From: Gluconacetobacter diazotrophicus PA1 5
GTDB lineage: Bacteria > Pseudomonadota > Alphaproteobacteria > Acetobacterales > Acetobacteraceae
Reading direction: 5' to 3'
NCBI RefSeq assembly: GCF_000067045.1
Contig: NC_010125.1
Coordinates: 3,450,001-3,514,000 of the forward strand
Length of the DNA: 64,000 nt
Of the stretch, positions 26,784 to 36,080 are shown piece by piece. The stretch's first letter is position 1; every line of letters begins with the position of its first letter. The translations under genes and the position numbers were made by a program. The notes beneath the pieces were generated by a model, which saw only the letters and a list, made by a program, of their open reading frames with translations, did no database searches and was not told the origin of the DNA.

Positions 26784-28550
26784 ATGGTGTCCCACCTGAA
26801 GCAGTCCATCGCACGAGCCGACGCCGTCTCTTTCGATGTGTTCGATACGCTGTTCGTCCGCCCGCTTGCCGATCCGGAAGACCTCTTCGACATCATCGGC
26901 GAGAAATTCGGCATCGCCTCCTTCCGCCGCCTGCGCCAGGAAGCGCAGGTACGGGCGTTCCAGCGCATGCGGGAGAACGGACAGAAGGAAATCACGCTCG
27001 ACGGCATCTATGCGTGCTTCGATTCCGTGTCGGTGCCGGCATCCGTGCTGCGCGATGCCGAGTACCAGCTCGAACTCGCCCTGACGCTGCCCAATCCCGA
27101 TCTCATGGACGTGTTCAGGCAGACGATCGCCGATAAACCCGTCGTCATCACGTCGGATATGTACCTGCCGCAAGCCTTCTTCGACGATCTTTTCCACAAG
27201 CACCGGCTGCAGCCCAGCGCGACCTTCATTTCGTCGGAGCGAAACGCAACCAAGCGCGATACCGGTGAACTGTTCGACCGGGTGTCACAGGAACTCGGCA
27301 TAGACCCGGGGCGCATCCTGCATATCGGGGACAATCCGCTGTCGGACGTGGAACGGGCCAGGCAAAAAGGCCTGTCCGCCTATCATTACGTCGATCCCAC
27401 ACGACAGCAGAAATCCAGTCGCTTTCCCCCGTCGGCATCGATCGCCGGCAGCCTCATCCGCTCGATCGCCGATCGGCCGCCGCCGGGATCGTTTACCGAA
27501 CTCGGGTTTCGTTTCGGCGGGCCGGCGGCAGTGGGCTTCCTCGACTGGATTGTCCGCAAATCAGCGCAGGACAAGATCGACATCGTGCTGTTCGTATCGC
27601 GAGACGGATATGTTCTTGAACGCCTCGCCCGCACGATGCCCGCGGGGACCTTGCCGCGTTTCACCTATTTCATGGGCTCGCGCGTCGCCTTTACGCTCGC
27701 CGCCACCGACGAGTCCAACTTCAATACGCAGATGGAATTCTTCCTTGCGGGCGCACATGGATTGCGGCCGATCGAGGTGCTGGAGCGGCTGGGCGTCACG
27801 CCACCGGCCGACCGGGTGATGGATGACCTCGGCCTCGGAGCCGGAATCGTCATCAGCAATGACAATATCAGCCGCATCCGGGATTTCGTGGGCGCCTTCC
27901 GCGGAGACATCCTGCAGGTATGCCGTCGCAACCGGCGCGGCCTCCTCAACTACCTCAAACAGGTGGGCGTTGAACCGGGCATGCGCGTCGCCATGGTCGA
28001 TGTGGGCTGGAACGGAACGACGCAGGATGCCTTCGACCTCGCCCTCGGCAAGCTGATGCAGGTCGAACTGTTCGGCTACTACCTGTGCCTGAACGAATCG
28101 GATGATTGCCGGCGGCGGCGGCAAAGACTGAGGATGGACGCCCTGCTGTCGCGCGAATCAATCGGCCCGGAACGGGTAACCGCCGTTTATGCCAATCGTG
28201 TCGCCGTCGAACTGTTCTTCTCGGCACCCCATGACGCCGTCATCGGCTACCAGGATGCGATTGGAAAGGATGTCGCCATCATCGAGGATTCCGGGCGAAT
28301 TGCCATTGATGGCCATGCCCGAATTTCGACGGAGATCACGGACGGCATCGAACAGTTCGCGCTGACATTCCGTAATCTTTGCGCCGAGATCGGCCTTGTT
28401 GCCGATCCGCTGGCGACTGCACTGCCGGTTGTGGACTTTGTCGAATCGATTGACGCGGAAACGCGCGGCTTACTGGCGTCCGTCGAAAATTTCGATGCAT
28501 GGGGCAGTACGCGAAACCAGCGCGTCGCGCTGACGACATACCTGCCGTAA
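26784..28550 (+). CDS. HAD-like protein of a polysaccharide locus
   Basis: A 588-residue protein whose first 220 residues are HAD-like. Motif I reads SFDVFDTLF (16-24), with the nucleophile Asp expected in DVFDT; motif II-like VVITSDMYLP is near 123; motif IV-like ILHIGDNPLSDVERARQKG is near 178. The remaining 360 residues (FLDWIVRKSAQDKIDIVLFVSRDG, VAMVDVGWNGTTQ) match a common second domain of such proteins in cell-surface loci and have no assigned activity. It starts 49 nt after the large glycosyltransferase and probably shares its transcript. A phosphatase or phosphotransferase acting on a sugar intermediate is a guess from context. Confidence 0.75.
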   Translation: MVSHLKQSIARADAVSFDVFDTLFVRPLADPEDLFDIIGEKFGIASFRRLRQEAQVRAFQRMRENGQKEITLDGIYACFDSVSVPASVLRDAEYQLELALTLPNPDLMDVFRQTIADKPVVITSDMYLPQAFFDDLFHKHRLQPSATFISSERNATKRDTGELFDRVSQELGIDPGRILHIGDNPLSDVERARQKGLSAYHYVDPTRQQKSSRFPPSASIAGSLIRSIADRPPPGSFTELGFRFGGPAAVGFLDWIVRKSAQDKIDIVLFVSRDGYVLERLARTMPAGTLPRFTYFMGSRVAFTLAATDESNFNTQMEFFLAGAHGLRPIEVLERLGVTPPADRVMDDLGLGAGIVISNDNISRIRDFVGAFRGDILQVCRRNRRGLLNYLKQVGVEPGMRVAMVDVGWNGTTQDAFDLALGKLMQVELFGYYLCLNESDDCRRRRQRLRMDALLSRESIGPERVTAVYANRVAVELFFSAPHDAVIGYQDAIGKDVAIIEDSGRIAIDGHARISTEITDGIEQFALTFRNLCAEIGLVADPLATALPVVDFVESIDAETRGLLASVENFDAWGSTRNQRVALTTYLP

Positions 28551-28568
28551 GGCAAGGCCCGTCCCCTG

Positions 28569-28607
28569 CCGGGCATCGGCGCCCCCCGACGGGCCGCCGA
28601 CGCCCGG
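28569..28607. terminator. Hairpin between convergent genes
   Basis: An imperfect 13-bp stem (CCGGGCaTCGGCG / CGCCGAcGCCCGG, one mismatch) with a 13-nt loop lies exactly between the stop codons of the HAD-like gene and the convergent YfhO-like gene. It could serve as a bidirectional terminator, although no U-tract follows on either strand. Confidence 0.4.
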
Positions 28608-28609
28608 AC

Positions 28610-30943
28610 CTACAGGATTTTCCTTGCCGTGCGCTCCTTCCCTCCCAGAAGGTCGATCGCGAAAAGGATCCAGCCGACAATGAAGGCGAAAAACGCCCAC
28701 TGGATATGGGGTGGCACAAAGCGGAACGTCACGACGGAACGACCCTGTCGAACCGGTATCTGCTGAAAAATCTCGCCCGTCCGGCTGATCGGCACCGGGT
28801 TGCCGTCGACGGACGCGTGCCAGCCCTCCATGTACATTTCCAGGCGGGTCAGTTGCGACGGTCCGGTGCAATCGACGTCCATGAGATCGCGGGAACGAGG
28901 CGTCAGCACACAGCCGGGTGCCGCGGCATAGGGTGTCGGATCGGGCAGTTCGAAAATCCGCATCACGCCGTTTCCGAATGCTTCCCGCACGCCATGATCG
29001 GCTGCGGCATAGTGCTTGAACGATGCGAAGCCCGGGCTGTCCAGTGATCCCGCAGGCACCAGGACAAATCGCACGCCCGCCTTCCGATAGGCCTCGACGT
29101 TCACCACCAGATTGTCCGCCGCGGACGGACCGTTCGGATCGTTCCGGCTGAAGCCTGTGAAGAGGATCGACGGCGCATTGGCATCGAGGTGCCGGGCAAC
29201 GTAATCCGTCCAGTCCCTGGGGAGCGGAAGATCGTTGTGGTTGATGGACGCAATCCCGAAATAGCTGCCATAGTTGGGTTGAACCGGCCCGAATGTCGCG
29301 AAACGCTGAAAACCGAGATGCTGCTGCAGGTACTGTACCCCTGTCAGGTCGATGGCGCCATGCGACGGAGAACTGAGTGACGGCAAGGCAAACAGCACGG
29401 CGACTTCCGCGACGAGCACGCCCGCCATGCCGCGTGACCGTGTCGCCGCCGTCAGGGGCAGCCAGGCCAGCACGCCGGTACCGATCAGCAGGATCGCGGC
29501 AAACACGATGCTGTCCAGCGCAAGCCTGTTGCGCGCCAGGGGCAGATGATGTCGATGCGTCACATAGGCGGTCACGACGCAGACGGCCGCAACGGCAATG
29601 CAGGCGGCGGTAACCCGGGCGAACCTGTGGTTTCGTGCCAGGTCCGTCAACCCGAATGCGGCGAGCACGCACAGGCAGAATTCCCAGGACGGCGACAAAT
29701 AACGGTAGAGCGCCACGAACTTGAACCCCGGGAAGAACTGGGCAAGGAGGCCGGCCCCCGGTGCGCCGTACGCGATGCCGATCGTCACGACAATCCACAG
29801 CCCCAGCGCGACCCTCACGCCGCGCAACGCCTGTCCTCCCAGGCCGCACAGCGCAAGGACAGGCAGAATGCAGCCTGTGTATCCCCCCACCGATGACCAG
29901 AACTCCGTATATTGCGGAATCTGGAAGATTCCGCCGAAGGCATAAGGCACCAGCAGGGCGAACAGGAAGGCCGGACTCAGCGAGATGAACGCGAAACCAC
30001 CATTCGCGTGTCCCCCCGTGTTGGCAACAAGCATATAGTCGCCGAACGGAACGAGGATCAGTGCGGAAATCGCCAGTGCGGCCAGGCCAGAAACGACGAT
30101 CCGGCGCAGGAAGGCCCAGCGCATCGGACGCGCGAGTGAACCCAGCCGCACCAACGTCCAGGCAAGGACCAGCAGGCCGTCCAGATAGGCGACCTCGGGA
30201 AAGCCGGCATAGAGCGAAGCGGAGAGCCCGATCGTGACCCATGCGCCGCCTCCCCTGCGTCCGGCCTCGACCCGCTCCCGTATCGTTTCGACGCCCAGGA
30301 GGGTCAATGGCAGGAAGGCGATGGGATTGATAACGGCATTGGCCAGCCAGGCGAATGTGCCATCGAATTCGAATACAAGGGCCGCGGCAAGCGCGCCGAA
30401 GCGCATGCATCCGATCTTGCGCAGTACTGCATAGGTCGAAAGGCCCGCAATGATCTGCAAGCATAGATGCATGTACAACTGGCCATTATGCAGCGCCAGC
30501 AATAACGTCAATGGGAACAGCGCCGCCGACTGCATTTCCCCGGCAAGGGGCATACCCACGCCCTCATAGGGATTCCACCACGGCAGGCGTCCGCTCAGAA
30601 CATCCTCGGCCGCCCGATACCCCAGTGCATGACTCGTGAAACCGATGTTCGGGTCGATGGTCGGCATCGGCGGATAGCCGGTTAGCGGACCGGCATGCAG
30701 ACCGGTCTGGAGCCCGGCATAGAGCAGCGCAGGATCGGCGATCAGCAGGCCGATCAGAAGTGGAAACTTCAGGAGAAGTGGAGCACACACCAGCAATATG
30801 ACACAAAGGGCGTTTTTATTTATATCGACCGATTTATTTTTTTTTATGATATTGATCATTATTGCCCACATTGCAAAATTGAAACATTTTCTCCCGAAAG
30901 GCGGCAATGCGTCCGGTTTCCCAGGCACATCCTGAACATTCAA
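28610..30943 (-). CDS. YfhO-family polytopic membrane protein
   Basis: A membrane protein of up to 777 residues with about twelve hydrophobic helices. The N-terminal loop has GRLPWWNPYEGVGMPLAGEMQSAALFP, like YfhO/GT-C glycosyltransferases. The C-terminal periplasmic part ends with WHASVDGNPVPISRTGEIFQ, GRSVVTFRFVPPHI and a last helix, which is the YfhO hallmark. YfhO in Gram-positives glycosylates lipoteichoic acid using lipid-linked sugars, so a similar glycosylation role is plausible. The TTG at 30943 overlaps the stop of the preceding glycosyltransferase (TTGA) and suggests coupling. ATG codons at 30871 and 30859 are alternatives, placed just before the first helix. The 5' 150 bp are very AT-rich compared with the rest. 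Confidence 0.78.
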   Translation of the reverse strand: MNVQDVPGKPDALPPFGRKCFNFAMWAIMINIIKKNKSVDINKNALCVILLVCAPLLLKFPLLIGLLIADPALLYAGLQTGLHAGPLTGYPPMPTIDPNIGFTSHALGYRAAEDVLSGRLPWWNPYEGVGMPLAGEMQSAALFPLTLLLALHNGQLYMHLCLQIIAGLSTYAVLRKIGCMRFGALAAALVFEFDGTFAWLANAVINPIAFLPLTLLGVETIRERVEAGRRGGGAWVTIGLSASLYAGFPEVAYLDGLLVLAWTLVRLGSLARPMRWAFLRRIVVSGLAALAISALILVPFGDYMLVANTGGHANGGFAFISLSPAFLFALLVPYAFGGIFQIPQYTEFWSSVGGYTGCILPVLALCGLGGQALRGVRVALGLWIVVTIGIAYGAPGAGLLAQFFPGFKFVALYRYLSPSWEFCLCVLAAFGLTDLARNHRFARVTAACIAVAAVCVVTAYVTHRHHLPLARNRLALDSIVFAAILLIGTGVLAWLPLTAATRSRGMAGVLVAEVAVLFALPSLSSPSHGAIDLTGVQYLQQHLGFQRFATFGPVQPNYGSYFGIASINHNDLPLPRDWTDYVARHLDANAPSILFTGFSRNDPNGPSAADNLVVNVEAYRKAGVRFVLVPAGSLDSPGFASFKHYAAADHGVREAFGNGVMRIFELPDPTPYAAAPGCVLTPRSRDLMDVDCTGPSQLTRLEMYMEGWHASVDGNPVPISRTGEIFQQIPVRQGRSVVTFRFVPPHIQWAFFAFIVGWILFAIDLLGGKERTARKIL

Positions 30944-31845
30944 TTCAGAGGAGATCGGCCCCCCCGATTCAACACACCGTCCATGGCCCCTCGGACCATA
31001 AAGCGAATTCTGGACATTTTTCTATCAGCAAAAAAACCAAATATGACAAAAAATGGAATGACCCTTCTTAAGAAATATATCCTCCACGATACGGGAATAT
31101 ATTTCCTTCGCGCTAAAATGATAGAATTCCTCACCATGTAGTAATTTCTAAACGGACTGTGCAATGATATTACACGACCCAATACATTTATTCTTCCATT
31201 CCCCAAGGAATGACTCATGATTTTCTCGAAACTTATAAAACTCCGATAGCCGCGAGCCATCGCCCGCAGGCCCCATTCCACATCGACCAAGTCTATAAAT
31301 AGGGATTCGTCCATCAATCCTATTTTTTGCAATATTCTGGCTGGAATTAGTGAACCGGACGCAATCAGAAAATCAACTTCCACTAATTTTTCTTTTTCCG
31401 GATCGACGTGCTGTCGAACGACCCTGCGTCCATCCCCTCGCCAGATAGCATTTATCTGCCCGTCCTGCGTGTCCCGATACGCATTTGCTACCGCACCGAC
31501 CCAGACACCCTCATGTTCCAGCTTTACGCATATATCATGGAGATGGTTCACCGAGCCTTCGGGCAGGATCGTATCCTGATCCATCAGCAAAATATATTTG
31601 GCACCCTGCCCGATCCCATGGGAAATGCCGACATTCTGTGCGTGGGCCAGCCCCATATTTTCCGAAAGTTCCAGAAATTCATGCGGGCCTTTTCGAACGA
31701 CGCCGCCAATCTCGGCAGCGTTGCGCGAATGGTTGTCCACGACGACGATTCTTCCAACCTGCTCATGAAGAGCTGCCATCACATCCCGAAATACCGCGAT
31801 GTCGGAATTATAAGTCACCACAACAGCGCATATTTCGTGATTCAT
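30940..31845 (-). CDS. Family 2 glycosyltransferase, rhamnosyltransferase-like
   Basis: A GT2 enzyme of about 301 residues from the ATG at 31845. Motifs are ICAVVVTYNSD at the N-terminus, IVVVDNHSRN, SENMGLAHAQNVGI, the metal-binding LMDQDT, VDFLIASGSLIPARIL, and SLFIDLVDVEWGLRAMARGY. This pattern matches rhamnosyltransferases of the RfbF/WbbL kind, which fits the rfbBACD genes just upstream. The open frame extends to 31986, but the added 47 residues are not GT-like. The gene is clearly AT-richer than the rfb genes and uses rarer codons, which suggests horizontal acquisition. It overlaps the YfhO-like gene by four bases. Confidence 0.82.
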   Translation of the reverse strand: MNHEICAVVVTYNSDIAVFRDVMAALHEQVGRIVVVDNHSRNAAEIGGVVRKGPHEFLELSENMGLAHAQNVGISHGIGQGAKYILLMDQDTILPEGSVNHLHDICVKLEHEGVWVGAVANAYRDTQDGQINAIWRGDGRRVVRQHVDPEKEKLVEVDFLIASGSLIPARILQKIGLMDESLFIDLVDVEWGLRAMARGYRSFISFEKIMSHSLGNGRINVLGRVISLHSPFRNYYMVRNSIILARRKYIPVSWRIYFLRRVIPFFVIFGFFADRKMSRIRFMVRGAMDGVLNRGGRSPLN

Positions 31846-32050
31846 AAGAGTACTGAGAGTCCGTTCGGAACGACAATGAAGGGGGGCGGAATTTTCCCGA
31901 CGCATATAAGCCAGACGCAAGAACGCACGTCCATCACCATTCTGGCACCCATTGACACCAGACGGTAAGGAAGCGCGGCCGGACATGCCGTCATGGGGAC
32001 GGCAATGTCGCCCTATTCAGTTTCGATTATCGGGACAAACGCCGTATCGC

Positions 32051-32944
32051 TCACGCCGCCGGGTTGGCCAACAATGTGGTGACCGTCCGCGCGACACTGT
32101 CACGCCAGTGCGGCAGGCGGACGCCGAACACGTCATGCAGGCGCGTGCAGTCCAGGCGGGAATCCTGCGGCCGGGCGGCCGGGGTCGGCCAGTCGGCGGT
32201 GGTGATGGCTTCGACGACGGGCATCGGGCGGCCGAGGCGGGCCGCATCCTGCAATGCGGCGACGGCCAGGCCGTGCCAGGTGGTGTCGCCGCTGCCGGCG
32301 GCATGAGTGATCCCGGCGAACGCATCCCGCCAGCCGTCACGGGCAATGGTGTCGGCAATGGACAGGATAGCGCCGGCCAGGTCGTCGGCACTGGTCGGGT
32401 TGCCCCGCTGGTCGCCCACCACCCGCAGCACCGGGTTCTTCGCCCCCGCATTCAGCATGGTCCGCACGAAGTTCCGCCCATATGGGGAATAGACCCACGC
32501 CGTCCGCAGGATGATCGCGCGGTCATGGACCGCCAGGATCGCCTGCTCGCCTTCCGCCTTGCTGCGACCATAGACCGTGCGGGGCGAGGTCGGGTCGGTT
32601 TCGACGTAGGGCGCGCCCTTGGTGCCGTCGAACACGTAATCGGTCGAAACATGGATCAGCGGGATGCCCCGCGCGGCGCACAGCCGGGCCAGATGCGCCG
32701 GGCCGTCTCGGTTGGCACGCTCGGCCCCCGCCACGTCGTCCTCGGCCGCATCCACCGCCGTCCAGGCGGCAGCGTTGACGACCAGGCCGGGCGCGGCCTC
32801 TGCGATCGCGGTGTCCACCGTCTCCGGCCGATCGAAATCGAGGTCGGGGCGCCCGAGGCAGTGCAGGCCGGGCGAGTTGGACCGTCCCAGCGCGGTGGCG
32901 AGCTGGCCGGACCGGCCGATCACCAGGATCGGGCAGCCCACCAT
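32051..32944 (-). CDS. rfbD: dTDP-4-dehydrorhamnose reductase
   Basis: RmlD, the last enzyme of dTDP-L-rhamnose synthesis, reducing dTDP-4-dehydro-L-rhamnose with NAD(P)H. A Rossmann start ILVIGRSGQLATAL, VNAAAWTAVDAAE, HVSTDYVFDG, the catalytic YGRSKAEGE (Tyr and Lys) and VYSPYGRNFVRTML are all present. The ATG at 32944 gives 297 residues, normal for RmlD; the frame is open further upstream but antisense-like. It shares one base with the rfbC stop (TGATG). Last gene of rfbBACD. Confidence 0.95.
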   Translation of the reverse strand: MVGCPILVIGRSGQLATALGRSNSPGLHCLGRPDLDFDRPETVDTAIAEAAPGLVVNAAAWTAVDAAEDDVAGAERANRDGPAHLARLCAARGIPLIHVSTDYVFDGTKGAPYVETDPTSPRTVYGRSKAEGEQAILAVHDRAIILRTAWVYSPYGRNFVRTMLNAGAKNPVLRVVGDQRGNPTSADDLAGAILSIADTIARDGWRDAFAGITHAAGSGDTTWHGLAVAALQDAARLGRPMPVVEAITTADWPTPAARPQDSRLDCTRLHDVFGVRLPHWRDSVARTVTTLLANPAA

Positions 32945-33495
32945 CAGAACCAGTCCCGCACGGTGGAAAAGTCCGGCGCGGCGGCGTCCTTCTCCGACAG
33001 GACGGCATCCTCGGGCGCCACCGGCCACGCGATGGCCAGGTCCGGGGAATTCCAACGCACCGAGCGTTCGCAGTCGCGGTCCCACAGGTCGGTGCATTTA
33101 TACTGCACCTCGGCATTCTCGGTCAGGGTGCAGAACCCGTGCAGGAATCCCGGCGGAATCCAGAGCTGCGACCCGTTTTCCTCGCTCAGTTCGGCGGCGA
33201 CCCATCGGCCGAAGCTGGGCGAGCCCTGCCGCGCATCCACCGCCACGTCCCAGATCGCGCCGCGCGTGCAGCGCACCAGCTTGCCCTGGGCGTGGGGCGG
33301 CAACTGGCAATGCAGGCCGCGAATCACGCCACGCTGGCGCGACAAGCTGTGATTGTCCTGCACGAACGCCACATCGATTCCAGCTTGGGCCATGGTGCGC
33401 AGGTTGTAGGTCTCGGAGAAGAACCCCCGCTCATCCGCGAAGCGGCGCGGCGTCAACAGCAGGATGTCGGGGATGGAAAGGTGTTCGATCTGCAT
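32944..33495 (-). CDS. rfbC: dTDP-4-dehydrorhamnose 3,5-epimerase
   Basis: RmlC, 183 residues, cupin-fold epimerase converting dTDP-4-dehydro-6-deoxy-D-glucose to the L-rhamno form. Visible marks are RRFADERGFFSETYN, QDNHSLSRQRGVIRGLHCQ (catalytic His region), LVRCTRGAIWDVAVDAR, SFGRWVAAELSEENG, LWIPPGFLHGF and EVQYKCTDLW. The length is typical. It lies 5 nt after the rfbA stop and touches rfbD, so it is translated as part of a tight operon. Confidence 0.95.
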   Translation of the reverse strand: MQIEHLSIPDILLLTPRRFADERGFFSETYNLRTMAQAGIDVAFVQDNHSLSRQRGVIRGLHCQLPPHAQGKLVRCTRGAIWDVAVDARQGSPSFGRWVAAELSEENGSQLWIPPGFLHGFCTLTENAEVQYKCTDLWDRDCERSVRWNSPDLAIAWPVAPEDAVLSEKDAAAPDFSTVRDWF

Positions 33496-33500
33496 GCTGT

Positions 33501-34397
33501 CTATCTCCCGTCCGCCAGGTCGCGCAGCAGGCGTCCCAGTTCGGTCTTGTGCACCGTCTGGGCGATCGCGCGCAGTTGCGCGGCGTCGATGAATCCCATG
33601 CGGAAGGCGACCTCGGCGGGCGATCCGACCAGCATGCCCTGGCGGGACTGGATGGTCTGCACGAACATCCCGGCCTGCATCAGCGCGTCGGGTACTCCGG
33701 CATCCAGCCAGGCGCAGCCCCGGCCCAGCTTTTCCACCTGCAGCGAGCCTTCTTCCAGATAGATCCGGTTCAGGTCCGTGATCTCCAGCTCGCCCCGGGC
33801 CGAGGGGCGGATCGCGCGGGCGAAGGCGCTGACGCGGGAGTCGTAGAAATACAGCCCCGTCACCGCCCAGCGCGACGTCGGCTGGGCGGGCTTTTCCACC
33901 AGGTCGCGGGCGCGGCCGTCGGCGTCGAAGCTTACCACGCCATAGCGTTCGGGGTCCTGCACCTGGTAGGCGAACACCGTGGCGCCGACATCGCGCCGCG
34001 CCGCCGCCTGCAGCAGCACGCTCAGATGGTCGGCGAAGATCAGGTTGTCGCCCAGCGCCAGCGCGCAGGCCGCGCCCTGCAGCCAGTCCTCCGCGATCAG
34101 GAAAGCCTGGGCGATGCCGTCCGGCGAAGGCTGGACGCGATAGGTGAAGCGCACCCCATACTGCGTCCCGTCGCCCAGCAGGCGGCGGAACTGCGGCAGG
34201 TCGTCGGGCGTCGAGATGATCATGATGTCCCGGATGCCCGCCAGCATCAGCGTCGAAAGCGGGTAGTAGATCATCGGCTTGTCATAGACCGGCAGCAGTT
34301 GCTTGCTGGTCGCCAGCGTCATCGGGTGCAGCCGCGTGCCCGACCCGCCGGCCAGCAGGATGCCCTTCATCGCGGTCTCGATCTTCTGCGGATTCAT
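33501..34397 (-). CDS. rfbA: Glucose-1-phosphate thymidylyltransferase
   Basis: RmlA, 298 residues, makes dTDP-glucose from glucose-1-phosphate and dTTP, the first step to dTDP-L-rhamnose. The nucleotide-binding [13 protein letters not shown] is at the N-terminus, followed by [67 protein letters not shown], and REQ-like C-terminal helices. The start ATG overlaps the rfbB stop (4 bases); a second ATG nine codons later (MKGILLAGG) is the start in many homologues. Confidence 0.95.
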   Translation of the reverse strand: MNPQKIETAMKGILLAGGSGTRLHPMTLATSKQLLPVYDKPMIYYPLSTLMLAGIRDIMIISTPDDLPQFRRLLGDGTQYGVRFTYRVQPSPDGIAQAFLIAEDWLQGAACALALGDNLIFADHLSVLLQAAARRDVGATVFAYQVQDPERYGVVSFDADGRARDLVEKPAQPTSRWAVTGLYFYDSRVSAFARAIRPSARGELEITDLNRIYLEEGSLQVEKLGRGCAWLDAGVPDALMQAGMFVQTIQSRQGMLVGSPAEVAFRMGFIDAAQLRAIAQTVHKTELGRLLRDLADGR

Positions 34398-35464
34398 GCT
34401 GCGGCTCCTGCCGGGGTAACGCCCAGCCGCCGATTGCTGTCATGGCGGGCCTGCAATGCCGTCCACCAATCCTGATGGTCCAGGTACCACTGCACCGTCC
34501 GGCGGATTCCGGTCTCGAAATCGTGGCGTGCGCGCCAGCCCAGCGCGGCCTCGGCCCGCGAGGGATCGATCTCGTAGCGGAAATCGTGGCCTGGCCGGTC
34601 CGTGACGAAGCGGATCAGCCGCGCGTGCGGGCCCGCCGGGTCGGGCCGCAAATCGTCCAGCACCGTGCAGATCGCCCGGACGACGTCCAGATTGCTGCGC
34701 GGCTGGCGCGCGCCGATGGCGTAGGTCTCACCCGGCTGGCCGCGTTCGACCGCCAGCACCAGGGCCTCGGCATGGTCGTCGACGAACAGCCAGTCGCGCA
34801 TGTTGGCGCCATCGCCATAGACCGGCAGCGCGCGGCCGCCGATAGCGTTGATCGTCACCAGCGGGATCAGCTTTTCCGGGAAATGCCAGAAACCGTAATT
34901 GTTGGTGGTGTTGGTCACGAAGGTCGGCAGCCCGTATGTGTGCTGCCACGCCCGCACCAGATGGTCCGACGCCGCCTTGGACGCCGAATAGGGGCTGCGC
35001 GGGTCGTAGGGCGTGCTTTCGGTAAAGGGGGCATCCCCCGGCTGAAGCGTGCCGAAGACCTCGTCGGTCGAGACGTGGTGGAAGCGGAATGCCGCCCGCC
35101 CCGCCGCATCCAGCCCCGACCAGTACTCCCGCGCCGTGTCCAGCAGCGTATAGGTGCCGACCACGTTGGTCTGCACGAACACGCCCGGCCCGTCGATCGA
35201 CCGGTCAACATGGCTTTCGGCCGCCAGGTGCATCACCGCATCCGGCTGATGCGCCGCGAACACCGCCCGCATCGCCGCCCCGTCGGTGATATCCGCCCGG
35301 ACATGCACATAGCGTGGGTCCGAGGAGATTTCGGCCGTGGACTCCAGCGTCGCCGCATAGGTCAGGCTATCGACATTCACCACCGAATGGCCCGTGCCGC
35401 CGATAATGTGCCGCACCACTGCCGAGCCGATGAACCCGCATCCACCCGTTACAAGAATCCGCAT
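34394..35464 (-). CDS. rfbB: dTDP-glucose 4,6-dehydratase
   Basis: RmlB, an extended SDR enzyme that converts dTDP-glucose to dTDP-4-dehydro-6-deoxyglucose with bound NAD+. The cofactor motif TGGCGFIGS is at the start, with [28 protein letters not shown], the catalytic [31 protein letters not shown] and [19 protein letters not shown]. The ATG at 35464 is preferred because AGGA precedes it; an ATG four codons upstream is possible. First gene of the rfbBACD operon, and separated from the ribosomal alpha operon by a terminator. Confidence 0.96.
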   Translation of the reverse strand: MRILVTGGCGFIGSAVVRHIIGGTGHSVVNVDSLTYAATLESTAEISSDPRYVHVRADITDGAAMRAVFAAHQPDAVMHLAAESHVDRSIDGPGVFVQTNVVGTYTLLDTAREYWSGLDAAGRAAFRFHHVSTDEVFGTLQPGDAPFTESTPYDPRSPYSASKAASDHLVRAWQHTYGLPTFVTNTTNNYGFWHFPEKLIPLVTINAIGGRALPVYGDGANMRDWLFVDDHAEALVLAVERGQPGETYAIGARQPRSNLDVVRAICTVLDDLRPDPAGPHARLIRFVTDRPGHDFRYEIDPSRAEAALGWRARHDFETGIRRTVQWYLDHQDWWTALQARHDSNRRLGVTPAGAAA

Positions 35465-35573
35465 TGTCCTACCCATATGCAGCCGTTTTTTTCGATTAGT
35501 CGCTGAAATTGGAAAAGATTCAGTTTACGCCGCCTTCCGCCGCTCGGCAGCTTTTTTCCTTTCCGTCCCATAG

Positions 35574-35606
35574 ACGAAAAAACCCGGCACAAGGCCGGGT
35601 TTCTTT
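35574..35606 (-). terminator. Rho-independent terminator of the alpha ribosomal operon
   Basis: On the minus strand a 9-bp stem AAACCCGGC / GCCGGGTTT with a CTTGT loop is followed by a T-run (TTTTTTCG). It lies 25 nt after the rplQ stop and closes the long ribosomal transcription unit before rfbB. Confidence 0.85.
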
Positions 35607-35630
35607 TCGATTCGCCAGAAGGGCAGCCGA

Positions 35631-36056
35631 TCAGGCCGCCAGGCTGTCTTCGGCAGCCGCTTCGGGGCGGGGGCCGCTATCCTGGCCCTTGGCCGCGACA
35701 TCGCGATCGACCAGTTCGATCACCGCCATGTCGGCCGCGTCGCCATGGCGGATGCCCGCCTTGAGGACACGGATATAGCCGCCATTGCGGGCCTTGTAGC
35801 GGTCGGCCACCGCCGAGAACAGCTTGGAGACGATCACATCGTCACGGAGCTGGGCATAGGCCTGACGGCGCGCATGCAGGTCACCCCGCTTGCCGAGCGT
35901 GATCAGCTTTTCCACCACCGGGCGAAGTTCCTTCGCCTTGGGCAGGGTGGTCGTGATCTGCTCGTGCTTGATCAGGGCGACCGCCATGTTCCGGAACATG
36001 GCAGCGCGATGGGACGAGGTAACGCCGAGCTTCCGGCCGGCAACACCGTGACGCAT
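35631..36056 (-). CDS. rplQ: 50S ribosomal protein L17
   Basis: L17, 141 residues (127 in E. coli; the excess is a charged C-terminal tail). It begins [23 protein letters not shown] and has [20 protein letters not shown], typical of the family. It sits near the exit tunnel of the large subunit. Last gene of the alpha operon, 24 nt after rpoA and followed by a strong terminator. Confidence 0.97.
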   Translation of the reverse strand: MRHGVAGRKLGVTSSHRAAMFRNMAVALIKHEQITTTLPKAKELRPVVEKLITLGKRGDLHARRQAYAQLRDDVIVSKLFSAVADRYKARNGGYIRVLKAGIRHGDAADMAVIELVDRDVAAKGQDSGPRPEAAAEDSLAA

Positions 36057-36080
36057 GATGAAGTCTTCCTGTCTTTCCGG

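Noticed and set aside
31846..31986. N-terminal extension of the GT2 glycosyltransferase to 31986
   Set aside because: GT2 enzymes begin directly before the VVVTYN strand; the 47 extra residues are unlike any GT2 leader.
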